Made by a program: the position numbers and the translations under genes. This document shows positions 9,320 to 19,703 of a stretch of DNA of 64,000 nucleotides, one piece after another; the stretch's first letter is position 1; each line of letters opens with the position of its first letter. The notes beneath the pieces were generated by a model. The model saw only the letters and a list, made by a program, of their open reading frames with translations, was not told the origin of the DNA and did not search any database. The stretch is from Streptococcus oriscaviae (GTDB lineage: Bacteria; Bacillota; Bacilli; Lactobacillales; Streptococcaceae), in contig NZ_CP073084.1 in assembly GCF_018137985.1 (NCBI RefSeq), positions 496,001 through 560,000 on the forward strand, given 5' to 3'.

Positions 9320-9483
9320 TATAGTCGAATGAATTAGCTTTCAGACAAGGAACTGAGGCGCAGGTTGCTAGCGCAGCCTAGTGGCTGTGCTAGGTTGGAG
9401 ATATAACTTGCAAAGCAAGTCACTTCTGTAGAGTACGGCAAGTCGAAAGTGACGATGTATCAAAGATAATTCAAATGACTATA
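9320..9483. mobile_element. MITE-like element with 20-bp terminal inverted repeats
   Basis: The left end TATAGTCGAATGAATTAGCT (9320-9339) and the right end (9464-9483) match as inverted repeats at about 17 of 20 positions. The 164-bp interior has no credible ORF. It folds into strong hairpins, including CTAGCGCAGCC paired with GGCTGTGCTAG (9368-9393) and ACTTGC with GCAAGT near 9406-9420. Target-site duplication is not obvious. It lies between the YueI-type gene and glycerate kinase. Confidence 0.6.
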
Positions 9484-9500
9484 AGTGAACAGATAGACGG

Positions 9501-10640
9501 CTACTGACTATATTCCCTAAGAGCAAGGCTGCTACCAAGTTGCAAAACCCTCGCCACCTGCTCTGCTGTGCGTGCCAGATTTTCTTCCGCCTTAGCCAGC
9601 GTATCTTCCAGACTGGCTACTTGAGAAATGATAGGAAAAGCGGCGCAGATATTTTCAAAAGGAAGAGGAGGGAGGTCATCCTTCAGGCTTCCGCATATAG
9701 CGATGACGGGTACATTCGACGGTGTTCTGCGAGCCACACCGATAGGAGTCTTGCCGGCCAGACTCTGAGCATCCAGCCGCCCTTCACCCACAATGACCAA
9801 GTCAGCATGGGATACTCGCTCATCAAAGTTGACCTGATCCAAGACAAAGTCTATGCCTGCGACGATTGCTCCGCCTGCAAAAGTAAGCAGGCCTGCAGCC
9901 ATACCGCCTCCTGCCCCAGCGCCATCTTGCTTGAGAATAGTGGGCGCAACGAGTTGGTAAAATGACTCCATCTCCGCATCCACTCGTTCAAACTCGGACG
10001 GGGATAATCCTTTTTGAGCTGAAAATACATAGGTCGCTCCCTTTTTTCCACATAAAGGGTTGCTTACATCGGTCACAATCTGGATGGTGACTTGCTTGAG
10101 TTCAGGGGCCACTGCTTCATCTGAAAGACTTGCAACCTTGCCCAAATTCTGTCCGATAGCCTCTAGTTGCCTTCCTTCTTCATCAAAAAAGCGATAGCCT
10201 AGAGCTGCTGCCATTCCTATCCCACCATCATGACTGGCTGAGCCTCCAACGCCGATAATCATTTGACGGACACCTGTTTTGGCTAAATGGAGAATCATCT
10301 CTCCAACTCCTGTCGTTTGAATTAGTAAGGGATTTCGCTGGCTATCAGGAACCATTGCCAGACCGACAATCTCAGCCATTTCAAAGAGGGCAAGTTCTCC
10401 CTTACGGGCAAAAGAAGCCTGCACAGGCAATCCTAAGGGCCCAGTCACACTCCACTTGTCCATTTGAAGACCTAGCGCATCGGCTAAAATAGCAAGCGTT
10501 CCTTCTCCACCATCACCAAGTGGCAACTCGTCAAAACTAGCTTCTGGAAAAACTTTTTCAAACCCTGTCCTTATGGCCCCTGCAACTGCTGGGGCAGATA
10601 GGGATTCCTTAAACGAATCCGGCGCAATCACAATATGCAT
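9501..10640 (-). CDS. glxK: Glycerate kinase
   Basis: Protein of 379 residues of the GlxK/GarK (type I) family. It phosphorylates D-glycerate, most members giving 2-phosphoglycerate, which is the enolase substrate. Family motifs are the N-terminal IAPDSFKESLSAPAVA, LPLGDGGEGTL, IGVGGSASHDGGIGMAAALG, and DGAGAGGGMAAGLL. AGGAGG stands six bases upstream of the ATG. Monocistronic; its promoter overlaps that of the divergent HAD gene. No glycerate transporter or other glyoxylate gene is adjacent. Confidence 0.95.
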   Translation of the reverse strand: MHIVIAPDSFKESLSAPAVAGAIRTGFEKVFPEASFDELPLGDGGEGTLAILADALGLQMDKWSVTGPLGLPVQASFARKGELALFEMAEIVGLAMVPDSQRNPLLIQTTGVGEMILHLAKTGVRQMIIGVGGSASHDGGIGMAAALGYRFFDEEGRQLEAIGQNLGKVASLSDEAVAPELKQVTIQIVTDVSNPLCGKKGATYVFSAQKGLSPSEFERVDAEMESFYQLVAPTILKQDGAGAGGGMAAGLLTFAGGAIVAGIDFVLDQVNFDERVSHADLVIVGEGRLDAQSLAGKTPIGVARRTPSNVPVIAICGSLKDDLPPLPFENICAAFPIISQVASLEDTLAKAEENLARTAEQVARVLQLGSSLALREYSQ

Positions 10641-10672
10641 GATAGGACCTCCTAACTACTCATTTCACTCTT

Positions 10673-10702
10673 ATTATAGCGCTTTTCCCCCTTTATTTAC
10701 AA
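10673..10702 (-). promoter_or_regulatory. Glycerate kinase promoter
   Basis: Minus strand TTGTAA (10697-10702), 18-base spacer, TATAAT (10673-10678). Its -35 overlaps the -35 of the divergent promoter. Confidence 0.7.
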
Positions 10703-10724
10703 GTCTTCTGACACATGCTATACT
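10696..10724 (+). promoter_or_regulatory. Promoter of the Gph-like HAD gene
   Basis: TTTACA (10696-10701), 17-base spacer, TATACT (10719-10724) with an upstream TGC extension. The two back-to-back -35 elements share bases, so the two genes may compete for polymerase. Confidence 0.7.
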
Positions 10725-10742
10725 GGTAAAAAGGAGACTTGT

Positions 10743-11387
10743 ATGTATCAGACACTGATTTTTGACTTGGATGGAACCCTGACTGACTCAGGACTCGGCA
10801 TTATCAATTCGGTTGCCTACGCCCTTGAAAAAATGGGTGTAGAAGAACCAGATTTAGCCAACTTGAAACGCTTTATCGGCCCACCACTCTACGAATCCTT
10901 TGCTCGTTTCTACAACTTTTCACCAGAGCAAGTTCAGGAGGCGGTCGGCTATTTTAGGGAATACTTTAAGGAGCGTGGCATGTTTGAAAACCAGCCATAC
11001 CCCGGCATTGCCGAAGTACTTTCTGGGCTGAAGGAACAGGGGAAGGAACTGCTGATTGCTACCTCTAAACCAGAGGTATTTGCCAAGCAGATTTTAAACC
11101 ATTTTCACTTAGATGGTTACTTTTCAGTCATAGCTGGCGCAAGTTTGGACAGCTCACGAATCAGCAAGGAGCAAGTAATCGCTCATGCCCTCACTCAGCG
11201 ACCAAACCTAGCCAAGCCAGCTGTGATGATTGGCGATCGCGAACATGATATAAAAGGTGCCCAAGCCCACCATCTGGACAGCATCGGCGTTCTTTATGGT
11301 TACGGTCAGTTGGAAGAATTGACTGCTGCGGGAGCTACACATATTATCCAAAGCGTGGAGCAATTAGGACAATTTTTCTCTATCTGA
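10743..11387 (+). CDS. HAD family hydrolase, phosphoglycolate phosphatase-like
   Basis: Protein of 214 residues. Motif I is IFDLDGTLTDSGLGI, motif II lies in LLIATSKPEVFA, and motif IV is MIGDREHDIKGA, the pattern of Gph/PpaX-type phosphatases. Substrate is not proven; 5'-nucleotidase or phosphoglycolate activity is typical of close families. AAGGAG lies eight bases before the ATG. Monocistronic, ended by a bidirectional hairpin shared with hisE. Confidence 0.88.
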   Translation: MYQTLIFDLDGTLTDSGLGIINSVAYALEKMGVEEPDLANLKRFIGPPLYESFARFYNFSPEQVQEAVGYFREYFKERGMFENQPYPGIAEVLSGLKEQGKELLIATSKPEVFAKQILNHFHLDGYFSVIAGASLDSSRISKEQVIAHALTQRPNLAKPAVMIGDREHDIKGAQAHHLDSIGVLYGYGQLEELTAAGATHIIQSVEQLGQFFSI

Positions 11388-11416
11388 TAGCCTGCCAAAT
11401 CAGCACAAGACCGCAC

Positions 11417-11441
11417 AAAAGGCTCGAATTTCGAGCCTTTT
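11417..11441. terminator. Bidirectional terminator between the HAD gene and hisE
   Basis: AAAAGGCTCGAA and TTCGAGCCTTTT form a perfect 12-bp stem around one T. Runs of T follow on either strand, so it can end both the plus-strand HAD transcript and the minus-strand his operon. Confidence 0.85.
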
Positions 11442-11754
11442 AATAATCTGTAATTTCTTTTCTGTCAGCAGTTTTGCTGATTTTTCCTTGTCTTTCAAGC
11501 AAGACTTCTTCCACTTCCAACGGAGATACTCCTGTTTCAACTAGGAGAACTGCCAAATGATAGAGCAAGTCTGCAACTTCTTGAGAAATTTCTCGTTGAT
11601 CCGCGTTCTTCGCAGCGAGGACAACTTCTGTTGCCTCCTCCCCCACTTTTTTCAAAATCTTATCTAGTCCCTTGTCGTAGAGATAATTGGTATAGGAGCC
11701 TTTCTTGGGGCTATTTTTACGATTGAGCGCTTCTTGATAAAGGGTATTCAGCAT
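11440..11754 (-). CDS. hisE: Phosphoribosyl-ATP pyrophosphatase
   Basis: Protein of 104 residues, the normal size for free-standing HisE. It hydrolyses phosphoribosyl-ATP to phosphoribosyl-AMP, the second step of histidine synthesis. The conserved KKVGEEATEVVLAAKN metal-binding helix and DLLYHLAVLL are present. It is the last gene of the his operon, 17 bases after hisI, with AAAGGAAAAGG upstream of the ATG. HisE and HisI are separate proteins here rather than fused. Confidence 0.97.
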   Translation of the reverse strand: MLNTLYQEALNRKNSPKKGSYTNYLYDKGLDKILKKVGEEATEVVLAAKNADQREISQEVADLLYHLAVLLVETGVSPLEVEEVLLERQGKISKTADRKEITDY

Positions 11755-11771
11755 GATTCCTTTTCCTTTCT

Positions 11772-12086
11772 TTACAAAATCTCCTCAAAAAAGCAGCTGT
11801 ACGCTCCCGTATGGCAGGCAGCTCCTGTCTGGCGGACAGAGATGAGGAGCGTATCTTTGTCACAATCGGTCTTGATGGATACGACCTCCTGATAATGACC
11901 GCTAGTCGCCCCCTTGTGCCAGAGTTCCTGACGCGACCGGCTCCAATAGTGCATCTGTTTGGTGGTTAGTGTTTGGTGATAGGCTTCCTGATTCATGTAG
12001 GCTAGCATGAGGACTTGTCCTGTTTCGTGGTCAGTGACAATCACAGGAATGAGCCCACCTTGTTTTGCAAAATCTAACTGTATCAT
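11772..12086 (-). CDS. hisI: Phosphoribosyl-AMP cyclohydrolase
   Basis: Protein of 104 residues that opens the adenine ring of phosphoribosyl-AMP, the third pathway step. The metal-binding DCDKDTLLI and the [10 protein letters not shown] motif are visible. The ATG at 12086 overlaps the hisF TGA stop by one base; a GTG at 12089 is a possible start one codon earlier. This TGATG junction suggests translational coupling with hisF. Confidence 0.97.
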   Translation of the reverse strand: MIQLDFAKQGGLIPVIVTDHETGQVLMLAYMNQEAYHQTLTTKQMHYWSRSRQELWHKGATSGHYQEVVSIKTDCDKDTLLISVRQTGAACHTGAYSCFFEEIL

Positions 12087-12844
12087 CACACTCTCACCTC
12101 GATTCCTCGCTGGCGCATGGCGCGCTTAGTATCAGAAATGCTCACTTCACCATAGTGAAAAATGGAGGCTGCCAAGGCACCCGTTGCCGGAGTTTTTTCA
12201 AACACTTCAAGGATGTCTTGGCTACTGCCTGCTCCACCTGATGCGATAATGGGAACGGTCACTACATCAGCCACGGCATTGAGCATCTCCACATCAAAAC
12301 CTGACTTGGTGCCATCTTTGTCCATGCTGGTCAAGAGAATTTCCCCTGCTCCAAGAGCAACCACCTTTTGGGCCCATTCTAGCAGGTCGAGTCCTGTATC
12401 TTTACGACCTCCTGCTACATAAACATGCCAGCTTCCATCTGCTTCCTTTTTAGCATCGATAGCCACCACTACACACTGGCTACCGAATTTTTCTGCACAA
12501 TCAGCAATCAGTTGCGGATTGTCAACAGCTGATGAGTTGACCGAAACCTTGTCGGCACCAGCCTTGAGCATCTTATTCATATCCTCAACCGAGCGGATAC
12601 CTCCGCCAACCGTAAAAGGGATAAAGACTTGCTCTGCTACGCGGCGCACCATGTCAACGGTTGTATCGCGTTCTTCATGAGTGGCGGTAATGTCAAGGAA
12701 AACTAACTCATCACAGCCAGCTTCATAATAAGCCTTGGCTGAATCAACAGGGTCTCCAACATCTGTCAGGTTGACAAAATTAACTCCTTTGACCACTCGA
12801 CCATCCTTGACATCTAGGCAGGGGATAATGCGTTTTGCTAACAT
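12086..12844 (-). CDS. hisF: Imidazole glycerol phosphate synthase, cyclase subunit
   Basis: Protein of 252 residues, a (beta/alpha)8 barrel that, with HisH, converts PRFAR and ammonia to IGP and AICAR. The N-terminal catalytic Asp is in [15 protein letters not shown], and the second acid is in [15 protein letters not shown]. It starts two bases after the hisA stop and overlaps hisI by one base. Full length. Confidence 0.98.
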   Translation of the reverse strand: MLAKRIIPCLDVKDGRVVKGVNFVNLTDVGDPVDSAKAYYEAGCDELVFLDITATHEERDTTVDMVRRVAEQVFIPFTVGGGIRSVEDMNKMLKAGADKVSVNSSAVDNPQLIADCAEKFGSQCVVVAIDAKKEADGSWHVYVAGGRKDTGLDLLEWAQKVVALGAGEILLTSMDKDGTKSGFDVEMLNAVADVVTVPIIASGGAGSSQDILEVFEKTPATGALAASIFHYGEVSISDTKRAMRQRGIEVRV

Positions 12845-12846
12845 CT

Positions 12847-13566
12847 TTACCCCTCCACTTCTACCAATTCAGCAAGACTAATTTTGCCGCTGTAATAGGC
12901 CTTGCCAACGATGGTACCTGCAACACCAATGGTTTTTAACTGCTCCAAATCACTGAGGGCGTGAATGCCGCCTGAAGCAATAACTTGGGCACTTGTCAGT
13001 TTAGCGACAAGCTCCTGATAATGGGCAAGGTTGGGGCCCGTCAGCGTTCCGTCACGGTCTACATCTGTATAAACAAAGAGGCGGACACCGATTTTTTCCA
13101 TCTCCAAAGCCAGTTGCACAAAGTCCACATCGCTGGTTTCCAGCCAGCCTTCCGTCGCAACACGACCACCCTTGGCATCGATTCCCACAACAATCCTATC
13201 GCTGCCAAACTGGGCCAGGGCCTCCTCTACAAAGGAAGGATTTTTTACGGCCATAGACCCGATAATAACGCGGTCAATCCCTGCTTCCAGATAATCCGCA
13301 ATCTGCTCCAGAGTGCGAATGCCGCCTCCTACCTGGATATTGAGATTGGTTTCTTGTTTTAACTGAGCAATCAAGTCACGATTGGTTGCCCGTCCTTCCA
13401 AGGCTCCGTCCAAATCCACAACATGGATGTAGTCAATCCCTGCTTCCTTGAACAGTCTAGCCTGACCAATCACATCCGGATTGACGACCGTTTCCTGATT
13501 AAAATCTCCTTTGAAAAGGCGAACTGCACGGCCTTCTCTGATGTCAATGGCTGGATAAATCTTCAT
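12847..13566 (-). CDS. hisA: ProFAR isomerase (HisA)
   Basis: Protein of 239 residues and half-barrel symmetry like HisF. It isomerises ProFAR to PRFAR. The catalytic Asp near the N terminus lies in [14 protein letters not shown], and the second in [15 protein letters not shown]. It sits 13 bases after hisH and directly before hisF. Order hisH-A-F is the common bacterial arrangement. Confidence 0.98.
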   Translation of the reverse strand: MKIYPAIDIREGRAVRLFKGDFNQETVVNPDVIGQARLFKEAGIDYIHVVDLDGALEGRATNRDLIAQLKQETNLNIQVGGGIRTLEQIADYLEAGIDRVIIGSMAVKNPSFVEEALAQFGSDRIVVGIDAKGGRVATEGWLETSDVDFVQLALEMEKIGVRLFVYTDVDRDGTLTGPNLAHYQELVAKLTSAQVIASGGIHALSDLEQLKTIGVAGTIVGKAYYSGKISLAELVEVEG

Positions 13567-13579
13567 CCCGCACCTCTTT

Positions 13580-14194
13580 CTAGTTTTCTAGCTGGCAAAC
13601 TTGAGCAAAATTCCGCAAAATTCCTAGACCAACCTCACCTGATTTTTCTGGGTGAAATTGCGCACCATAGACCTTCCCTTTTGAAATCATGGCTGGAATT
13701 TCTCGGCTGTAAGAAGCTGTCACATCTAAGTAATCCTTGGGAACATCTGTAAAATAGCTATGAACAAAATAAACCGACTCTCCCTCCAAGCCGCTTGTCA
13801 GCTGGTTTTCTTGTTCAAGATGGAGGGTGTTCCACCCCATGTGGGGAACAGGGTAACCAGCTTCTGGTAAAATAGGCCGGCAAGTTCCCGGGATCAGGCC
13901 TAACCCGTGAGTTGCTTGGTGTTCTAGCCCTTGCTCAAGGAGGAGCTGCATTCCCAGACAAATCCCTAAGAGCGGGGTTCCAGCAGCTACGGCGTCCTTG
14001 ATGGCTGAAATGAGCTGCCGTTTCTCCAACTCGCGCATGGCTGATGGGAAGGCACCAACCCCTGGCAGAATTAAACCTTGTGCCTGACGGATTTTCTCTG
14101 GGTCTGCAGACAATTCTGCTTCTACTCCAATCTTCTTTAAAGCCCGCAAAACATTTGCAGTATTACCCGCATCGTAATCAATTACAATTATCAT
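13580..14194 (-). CDS. hisH: Imidazole glycerol phosphate synthase, glutaminase subunit
   Basis: Protein of 204 residues of the class I glutamine amidotransferases, supplying ammonia to HisF. The nucleophile Cys is in [11 protein letters not shown]; His and Glu are in [11 protein letters not shown] near the C terminus; the N-terminal [14 protein letters not shown] is typical of HisH. It begins one base after the hisB stop. Full length. Confidence 0.98.
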   Translation of the reverse strand: MIIVIDYDAGNTANVLRALKKIGVEAELSADPEKIRQAQGLILPGVGAFPSAMRELEKRQLISAIKDAVAAGTPLLGICLGMQLLLEQGLEHQATHGLGLIPGTCRPILPEAGYPVPHMGWNTLHLEQENQLTSGLEGESVYFVHSYFTDVPKDYLDVTASYSREIPAMISKGKVYGAQFHPEKSGEVGLGILRNFAQVCQLEN

Positions 14195-14195
14195 G

Positions 14196-14780
14196 TTACA
14201 GGATTCCTTTTGTTGAGTTGACCCCCTGAATATCGGGGTTCAGGGTAATAGCTTCCCGCAGGGCGCGTCCTGTCGCCTTAAACAGACTCTCTGCCTTGTG
14301 GTGGCTATTTTTCCCATGCAAGATTTTCAAGTGAAGATTCATCTGAAGATTAAAGGCCAAGGCTTGGAAGAATTCTTCTACCAATTCGGTGTCAAAATCG
14401 CCTAGCTTTGGATTGTCAAAGCTGGCGTCAAAGACCAAGTAAGAACGTCCAGACAAATCCAGACTGGCCATTCCCAGCGTTTCGTCCATAGGCACAAAAC
14501 TGGTTCCGTAGCGGTTAATCCCTTCTTTTTTGCCCAGTGCTTCTCTGATAGCCTGCCCTAAAACAATACCCACATCTTCGACCGTATGGTGGCTGTCTAC
14601 CCAAGTATCGCCTTCTGCCTTTACAACCAGAGAAATCCGGCTATGGCGGGCAAAAAGTGTCAGCATGTGGTCAAAAAATCCCACTCCTGTCGCAATCTCA
14701 ACAGGTTCTTGCCTGTCCAGATTCACTGCTAACTTGATGTTGGTTTCAAATGTGTTGCGCTCGATTTCAGATTTTCTCAT
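14196..14780 (-). CDS. hisB: Imidazoleglycerol-phosphate dehydratase
   Basis: Protein of 194 residues, monofunctional. It lacks the N-terminal histidinol-phosphatase domain of the E. coli HisB, so that activity must come from another gene (hisJ at 19.8 kb). The metal-binding motifs [14 protein letters not shown] and NSHHKAES are intact. It overlaps the serB gene by four bases (ATGA), so translation is probably coupled. Confidence 0.98.
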   Translation of the reverse strand: MRKSEIERNTFETNIKLAVNLDRQEPVEIATGVGFFDHMLTLFARHSRISLVVKAEGDTWVDSHHTVEDVGIVLGQAIREALGKKEGINRYGTSFVPMDETLGMASLDLSGRSYLVFDASFDNPKLGDFDTELVEEFFQALAFNLQMNLHLKILHGKNSHHKAESLFKATGRALREAITLNPDIQGVNSTKGIL

Positions 14781-15424
14781 GCTCTCACCTCATCTATGAT
14801 TTCAATCGCCTTATACAAATTTTTCTCTGTGATACGGTATGGAGCTTCTTTTTCCACAATTGGTTTGGCACAAAAAGCAATTCCAATGCCCGCCTCTTGA
14901 ATCATGGGTAGGTCATTAGCCCCATCTCCCATGGCTACCGTATCTTTCATTTCTAAGCCATTTTCCAAGGCCCAAGCTCTCAACTTGGCCTTTTTCACAT
15001 CCTTGGTCACAATTTCACCCAGAACACGTCCTGTCAGAACACCATTGACAATCTCCAAATGGTTGGCCTTGACATAATCCAGATTGAGGCGTTCGGCCAG
15101 AATATCCACTGTTTGATGAAAACCGCCTGACACAACCGCTACCTTGTAGCCACGCTTGTGCAGCTCAGCTACCAGCTCCTCTGCACCTGGTGTGAAATGG
15201 ATACGTCCTAAAATAGTATCCAGAACTGTTTCTTGCAAGCCTTTTAGAAGGGCAACCCGCTCTCGTAGGGCTTCCTCAAAGTCTAATTCTCCCCGCATGG
15301 CTCGCTCGGTAATGTCCGCCACCTGTGGTCCGACCCCGGCTTCTTCCCCGAGTAAATCAATTCCTTCTTCCATGATCAGGGTGCTATCCACATCCATGAC
15401 CAATAATCCTTTAACTTTCTTCAT
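14777..15424 (-). CDS. serB: Phosphoserine phosphatase (SerB-like), inside the his operon
   Basis: Protein of 215 residues. Motif I is [15 protein letters not shown], motif [14 protein letters not shown], and motif [14 protein letters not shown], which is the SerB signature. It hydrolyses phosphoserine to serine. It sits between hisD (14-base overlap) and hisB (4-base overlap), so it is fully embedded in the his operon. From memory, related streptococci carry a phosphoserine phosphatase at this place. It lacks the N-terminal ACT domain of longer SerB proteins. A side role on histidinol phosphate cannot be excluded, but hisJ already covers that step. Confidence 0.9.
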   Translation of the reverse strand: MKKVKGLLVMDVDSTLIMEEGIDLLGEEAGVGPQVADITERAMRGELDFEEALRERVALLKGLQETVLDTILGRIHFTPGAEELVAELHKRGYKVAVVSGGFHQTVDILAERLNLDYVKANHLEIVNGVLTGRVLGEIVTKDVKKAKLRAWALENGLEMKDTVAMGDGANDLPMIQEAGIGIAFCAKPIVEKEAPYRITEKNLYKAIEIIDEVRA

Positions 15425-16694
15425 TTCTCACCTCAATCGCTCGTGCATGGGCGGCCAAGCCTTCTGAATAGGCTAGAGCTGTAATCGCCTGACTGGCTGC
15501 CTGCACAGCTTCCTTATTGTATTGTATGTATTGGATGCGTTTGATAAAATCATGCACTCCCAAAGCTGAGTAGAACCGGCTGGTTCCTGACGTTGGCAGG
15601 ACATGGTTGGTTCCTGCAAAGTAATCCCCTATCGGTTCGCTTGTATAATGCCCTAAAAAGATAGAACCCGCATGCTTAACCAGAGGGAGATAATCATAGG
15701 CATTTTCCATGGCAATTTCCAAATGCTCCGGCGCAATCAGATTCATCAGCTCAAACATTTCTTCTACTGTTTCTGTAAGGACAATCCGTCCATTGTTAAC
15801 AATGGAAGTACGAGCAATATCCTTTCGAGGAAGCGACTCTAGTTGCCTTTCGATTTCTAACTCAACCTGATGAGCCAGATCTGCTGAGTTGGTTACCAAA
15901 ATCGCTCGTGCCAGTTTATCGTGTTCGGCCTGTGACAACAAATCTGCCGCGACAAATACTGGATTTGCCGTTTCATCTGCAATCACCCCAATCTCTGACG
16001 GGCCAGCTATCATATCAATCCCCACTAAACCGTAGACCAATTTTTTAGCCGTTGCTACATAGATGTTTCCAGGCCCTGTAATCTTATCCACCTTGGGAAT
16101 GGTCTGCGTGCCATAGGCGAGCGCTGCGATTCCATGGGCTCCGCCCACCTGATAAATCTGATCCACTCCAGCTAGTCTTGCTGCAACCAGTATGGCTGGA
16201 TTGTAACTTTCTTGTGGCGGAGTAATCATGATAATCTCCGAAACACCCGCTATTTTAGCAGGAATGACATTCATCAGGACGGAGGATGGGTAGGCAGCTG
16301 TTCCGCCAGGCACGTAAACTCCGACCCGCTCCAAGGGCCGAATCAACTGACCGCGGATGACCCCTTGAGAGGGCTGGTCTTCAAATCCTTTTTCAACCTG
16401 TTGGAGATGGTAGGACTCGATATTTTCCTTGGCCTCCTGTAAGGCAGATAAGATTAGTGGATCAATCGCCGCAAAGGCCTCATCCACCATCTCCTCAGAA
16501 ACTGCCAGTTCTTCCAAGCTGATGCCATCAAAACGCAGATTATAGCGTCGAATCGCCTCGTCGCCATTTTGCGCCACATCAGCCATGATTTCCTTAACAG
16601 CTTCTTCAATGGATACCGTTTCTGCATTCAATGCAACCTGCTCTTCATAGAGAAGTTGTGCAATTTCTTGACTCTTACCACTTAGTCGTTTCAT
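15411..16694 (-). CDS. hisD: Histidinol dehydrogenase
   Basis: Protein of 427 residues, full length. It catalyses the last two NAD-dependent oxidations from histidinol to histidine with a zinc ion. Visible motifs are [33 protein letters not shown], the zinc-binding SQAEHDKLA, and [10 protein letters not shown]. The start overlaps the hisG stop by four bases (ATGA), indicating coupled translation. Confidence 0.98.
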   Translation of the reverse strand: MKRLSGKSQEIAQLLYEEQVALNAETVSIEEAVKEIMADVAQNGDEAIRRYNLRFDGISLEELAVSEEMVDEAFAAIDPLILSALQEAKENIESYHLQQVEKGFEDQPSQGVIRGQLIRPLERVGVYVPGGTAAYPSSVLMNVIPAKIAGVSEIIMITPPQESYNPAILVAARLAGVDQIYQVGGAHGIAALAYGTQTIPKVDKITGPGNIYVATAKKLVYGLVGIDMIAGPSEIGVIADETANPVFVAADLLSQAEHDKLARAILVTNSADLAHQVELEIERQLESLPRKDIARTSIVNNGRIVLTETVEEMFELMNLIAPEHLEIAMENAYDYLPLVKHAGSIFLGHYTSEPIGDYFAGTNHVLPTSGTSRFYSALGVHDFIKRIQYIQYNKEAVQAASQAITALAYSEGLAAHARAIEVRNEES

Positions 16695-17338
16695 CTGAAG
16701 GCCACCTCCTCATTTCCAACAATGGCTTCTAATTTCGCAATAAATTCTCGAATTTGGGGCTTGTTTTTGATACTGGCCTTGTTGACAATCAGTCTAGTCG
16801 AAACCCTACAAATATCCTCGAAAACCACCAAACCGTTGGCAATCAGCGTATTCCCTGTTTCGACAATATCCACAATAGCATCTGCCAGTCCCAAGACCGG
16901 AGCGATTTCAACACTGCCTTGAATAGAGATGATTTCTACATCTTCACCTTTTTTATTAAAATGCTCCATGGCAACTGTCGGATACTTGGTCGCAATGCGC
17001 TTGCGCTTGTGATCACTAGGATTATAAGATGGAATCGAAGCTACTGCAAATTTACACAGACCGAAATTCAAATCCAGCATCTCAAGAAAACCTGCCGGGT
17101 GTTCGATTAGAACATCCTTACCAACAATTCCCAGATCTGCAACCCCGTGACGCACATAGGTTGTCACATCAGGAGCCTTAACTAGCAAGAATCGAAACCG
17201 GCCATCTGGACTTTCAAAAATCAAATTTCTCCCCTTGTCCATCATGAAGGACATGTCAAATCCAGCCTTTTCAAGCAAGACAAGGGTTTCTTTTTCAATC
17301 CGCCCCTTGGTCAGGGCAATGGTTACTTGTTCCACCAT
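16691..17338 (-). CDS. hisG: ATP phosphoribosyltransferase, short form
   Basis: Protein of 215 residues. It joins ATP to PRPP in the first committed step. This is the short form without the regulatory C-terminal domain, which works only with HisZ, encoded just upstream. The ATG at 17338 gives the family N terminus [17 protein letters not shown] and has AAGGAGG eight bases before it; the open frame extends to 17413 inside hisZ but lacks support. [10 protein letters not shown] and [13 protein letters not shown] motifs are present. Confidence 0.97.
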   Translation of the reverse strand: MVEQVTIALTKGRIEKETLVLLEKAGFDMSFMMDKGRNLIFESPDGRFRFLLVKAPDVTTYVRHGVADLGIVGKDVLIEHPAGFLEMLDLNFGLCKFAVASIPSYNPSDHKRKRIATKYPTVAMEHFNKKGEDVEIISIQGSVEIAPVLGLADAIVDIVETGNTLIANGLVVFEDICRVSTRLIVNKASIKNKPQIREFIAKLEAIVGNEEVAFR

Positions 17339-17339
17339 C

Positions 17340-18314
17340 TTACTGGCCTCCTTCATAATCAATGTCCTTACGGATAGCCTGATAAACCGCATCAATCTCC
17401 AAGGCCCATCCAACAGCCGTCACCTCCTGTGCCCCGAAACGTTCAAAGAGCTTATCATACCGCCCTCCTGATAAGAAGGCATCGGGTAGTTGCTGGTCAA
17501 AAACCTTAAACATCATACCAGTATAGTAGGGCATGGTAGAAAGCTGGGCCAAATCAACCGTGACATTTCCCAAATCTCTTTCTACTAAGGTGATTAGGCC
17601 TTCCAGCTGATCAAAGGCCTTGAGCAATTGGGAATTCTGAACTGCCTGGCGAGCCTGAGCCAGAACAGGACGACTGTCTCCGAATAAATACGGAAGCTGG
17701 CGGATAAAGGCATCAAATTCACTTGGATAACGCTTGGTAAATTCATTAAGTTTTGTAATATTCTTATCCCGAATGTGAAGGGAAAGCTCCTCAGCAAGTT
17801 CCCCTGTCAGACCCAGATGTTCAAAGATTGTCTTTAAAATAGCCGCATGGGAAAATTCAAATTTGTAGCCCTGCAAACCTAGCTTATCCAGAGCTTCCTT
17901 GGCACTGGAAATAGCATCTTGATAAGCCTCTTGAGCTGGAAAGCCAATAATCTCAATACCAGCCTGAGTTCGCTCATTTTCCAAGCCCCTCATCAACTCC
18001 TGACTCTGAAACACCTTCCCTGAATAGGAAAATTTAATAGGCGTATGAACGCGGGTTGAAGCGATAACACGGGCGATTTGACTGGTAATATCAGGCCGCA
18101 GGCTAAGCAGCTGTCCTTCTTTGTCAAAAAGATGATAATGATCCTTGTTCACCTGATCAGAAAAGACTTCAAAATGCTCCAGGGTTGGGGTTTCAATCCG
18201 ATGAAAACCTCGCTCCATCAGGAGGTCACTAATCGTTCTTTCAATTTCATAAGTAGCCTTGGCTCGTTTGAAGAGCTTATCATGCAGGCCCTGAGGTAGT
18301 GTTCGTTTGTTCAT
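17340..18314 (-). CDS. hisZ: ATP phosphoribosyltransferase regulatory subunit
   Basis: Protein of 324 residues resembling the catalytic core of histidyl-tRNA synthetase ([55 protein letters not shown]). It lacks the anticodon-binding domain. HisZ binds HisG-short to form the active, histidine-inhibited hetero-octamer. It overlaps hisC by 35 bases and stops one base before the hisG start. Confidence 0.96.
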   Translation of the reverse strand: MNKRTLPQGLHDKLFKRAKATYEIERTISDLLMERGFHRIETPTLEHFEVFSDQVNKDHYHLFDKEGQLLSLRPDITSQIARVIASTRVHTPIKFSYSGKVFQSQELMRGLENERTQAGIEIIGFPAQEAYQDAISSAKEALDKLGLQGYKFEFSHAAILKTIFEHLGLTGELAEELSLHIRDKNITKLNEFTKRYPSEFDAFIRQLPYLFGDSRPVLAQARQAVQNSQLLKAFDQLEGLITLVERDLGNVTVDLAQLSTMPYYTGMMFKVFDQQLPDAFLSGGRYDKLFERFGAQEVTAVGWALEIDAVYQAIRKDIDYEGGQ

Positions 18315-19362
18315 TGCAACATTCCTTTATACTTGCTAGGACACTCTCCATCTCATCTTGTCTTCCGATAGAGATGCGGAGCCAGTCCTTAATCCGTTCC
18401 TGAGAAGGAAAATAGCGGACGTAGATCTTTTCTTTTTCCAAATGGGCAAACAGCTTCTGTGCCTCGACCAAAGAAGGTTTGACCAGAAGGAAGTTGGTTG
18501 CCGATGGCAAAAGCTCAAAGCCTAATTCTCTCAACTCACTTGCAAACCAATCCCGCGTTTCCATAATCGTTCGACAGGCCTGCTGGTAATAACTCCAATC
18601 CTTTACAGCGGCAAGAGCCAGCGCTTCTGAAATCGCATCTACGTTATAGGGGTTAATCGCATTGCGGACAGCCTGAATCACACTGATTAACTGCTTGGAG
18701 CCGATACCATAGCCCACGCGCAAACCTGCTAGCGAGGCATCCTTAGAAAAGGTGCGGGTGATAAACAGATTGGGATAGCTATCTAAGAGGCATAGAGCTG
18801 ATTGCCCCCCAAAGTTGACATAAGCCTCATCGACAATAACTACCACCTGCGGATTGGCTTTCAGTACCGCCTCAATATCATCTAGGGATTGGAAACGCCC
18901 TGTGGGTGCGTTGGGATTAGTCAGAATAATACCGCCACACTCTCTCTGGTAGTCTGTCACCCGCCAGCTAAAATCATCCCGCAAGGGAATCTCCTCGTAG
19001 GGAACACAATAAAGCTGAGCCCAAACCTTATAAAAACCATAGGTTAAATCAGGAAAAAGCACCGGTGTTTCCGTTTGGAAAAAAGCGAGAAAGGCCATAG
19101 AAAGAATGTCGTCTGACCCATTTCCGATGACAAATTGCCCTGCCTCCAAACCATGCTGTTCGGCAAGAGCCTGACGCAGGTCTGCCTGTTCCAGACTAGA
19201 GTAGCGGCGCAAGCCATTTCCATCAAAGGCCGCTAAGGCTGCTAAGACCGCAGGGCTCGGACCATAGGCGTTCTCATTTGTATTGAGTTTAATCATATTG
19301 TCCACCTTGGGCTGAATCCCAGCCACATACGGTTCAATGTTTCTCAGTCCTTTTATTTCCAT
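18280..19362 (-). CDS. hisC: Histidinol-phosphate aminotransferase
   Basis: Protein of 360 residues, a PLP-dependent fold type I enzyme that makes histidinol phosphate from imidazole acetol phosphate. [32 protein letters not shown] and the lysine region [18 protein letters not shown] are visible. The start at 19362 is chosen because GGAGG (19368-19372) is five bases away and [15 protein letters not shown] fits relatives; an ATG at 19365 is too close. It is the first gene after the T-box leader. Confidence 0.96.
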   Translation of the reverse strand: MEIKGLRNIEPYVAGIQPKVDNMIKLNTNENAYGPSPAVLAALAAFDGNGLRRYSSLEQADLRQALAEQHGLEAGQFVIGNGSDDILSMAFLAFFQTETPVLFPDLTYGFYKVWAQLYCVPYEEIPLRDDFSWRVTDYQRECGGIILTNPNAPTGRFQSLDDIEAVLKANPQVVVIVDEAYVNFGGQSALCLLDSYPNLFITRTFSKDASLAGLRVGYGIGSKQLISVIQAVRNAINPYNVDAISEALALAAVKDWSYYQQACRTIMETRDWFASELRELGFELLPSATNFLLVKPSLVEAQKLFAHLEKEKIYVRYFPSQERIKDWLRISIGRQDEMESVLASIKECCNEQTNTTSGPA

Positions 19363-19377
19363 CATATCCTCCATAAC

Positions 19378-19697
19378 CAAAAAACCACATGCCAAGTCCT
19401 TGTATCAGGACGTTTGCACGCGGTTCCACCTTCATTCAGATACATGTCGCCACATATCCCTCAGGAAGTCTCATAGGCTTTGAGAATCAAACCCAGACAG
19501 TTGAAATCCGTCTGCTTCTGATTCTCATTGAACCTAAGACTTCAGCTCGTAACGTGAGCAAACGTCAGCTGCTAGTAGGCTCTTTCGACCGTTCACAACC
19601 GCACTCAAGAATGTGTGCCCAAATCTGTGTATCCTTTCAGCAACTAGATACTCTCTACAAGCGATTTGGGATTTTTTCTTTCTTCGCTTTGCTATTT
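19378..19697 (-). promoter_or_regulatory. T-box riboswitch leader of the his operon
   Basis: On the minus strand the leader contains AAGGTGGAACCGCG (19419-19432), the universal T-box antiterminator sequence. It is followed by a long terminator: CCGCGTGC pairs with GCATGTGG, an inner GTCCT pairs with AGGAC, and six T residues follow. Upstream hairpins include TGAGAATCA with TGATTCTCA (19480-19526). T-boxes bind uncharged tRNA and allow read-through on starvation; the gene context predicts tRNA-His. I could not place the specifier codon with confidence. Confidence 0.92.
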
Positions 19698-19703
19698 TGT
19701 ACT

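Noticed and set aside
12985..13362. 125-codon plus-strand frame
   Set aside because: Antisense to hisA with no recognisable features.
17339..17413. N-terminal extension of hisG
   Set aside because: The extra residues overlap hisZ; the ATG at 17338 has a strong binding site and matches the family start.
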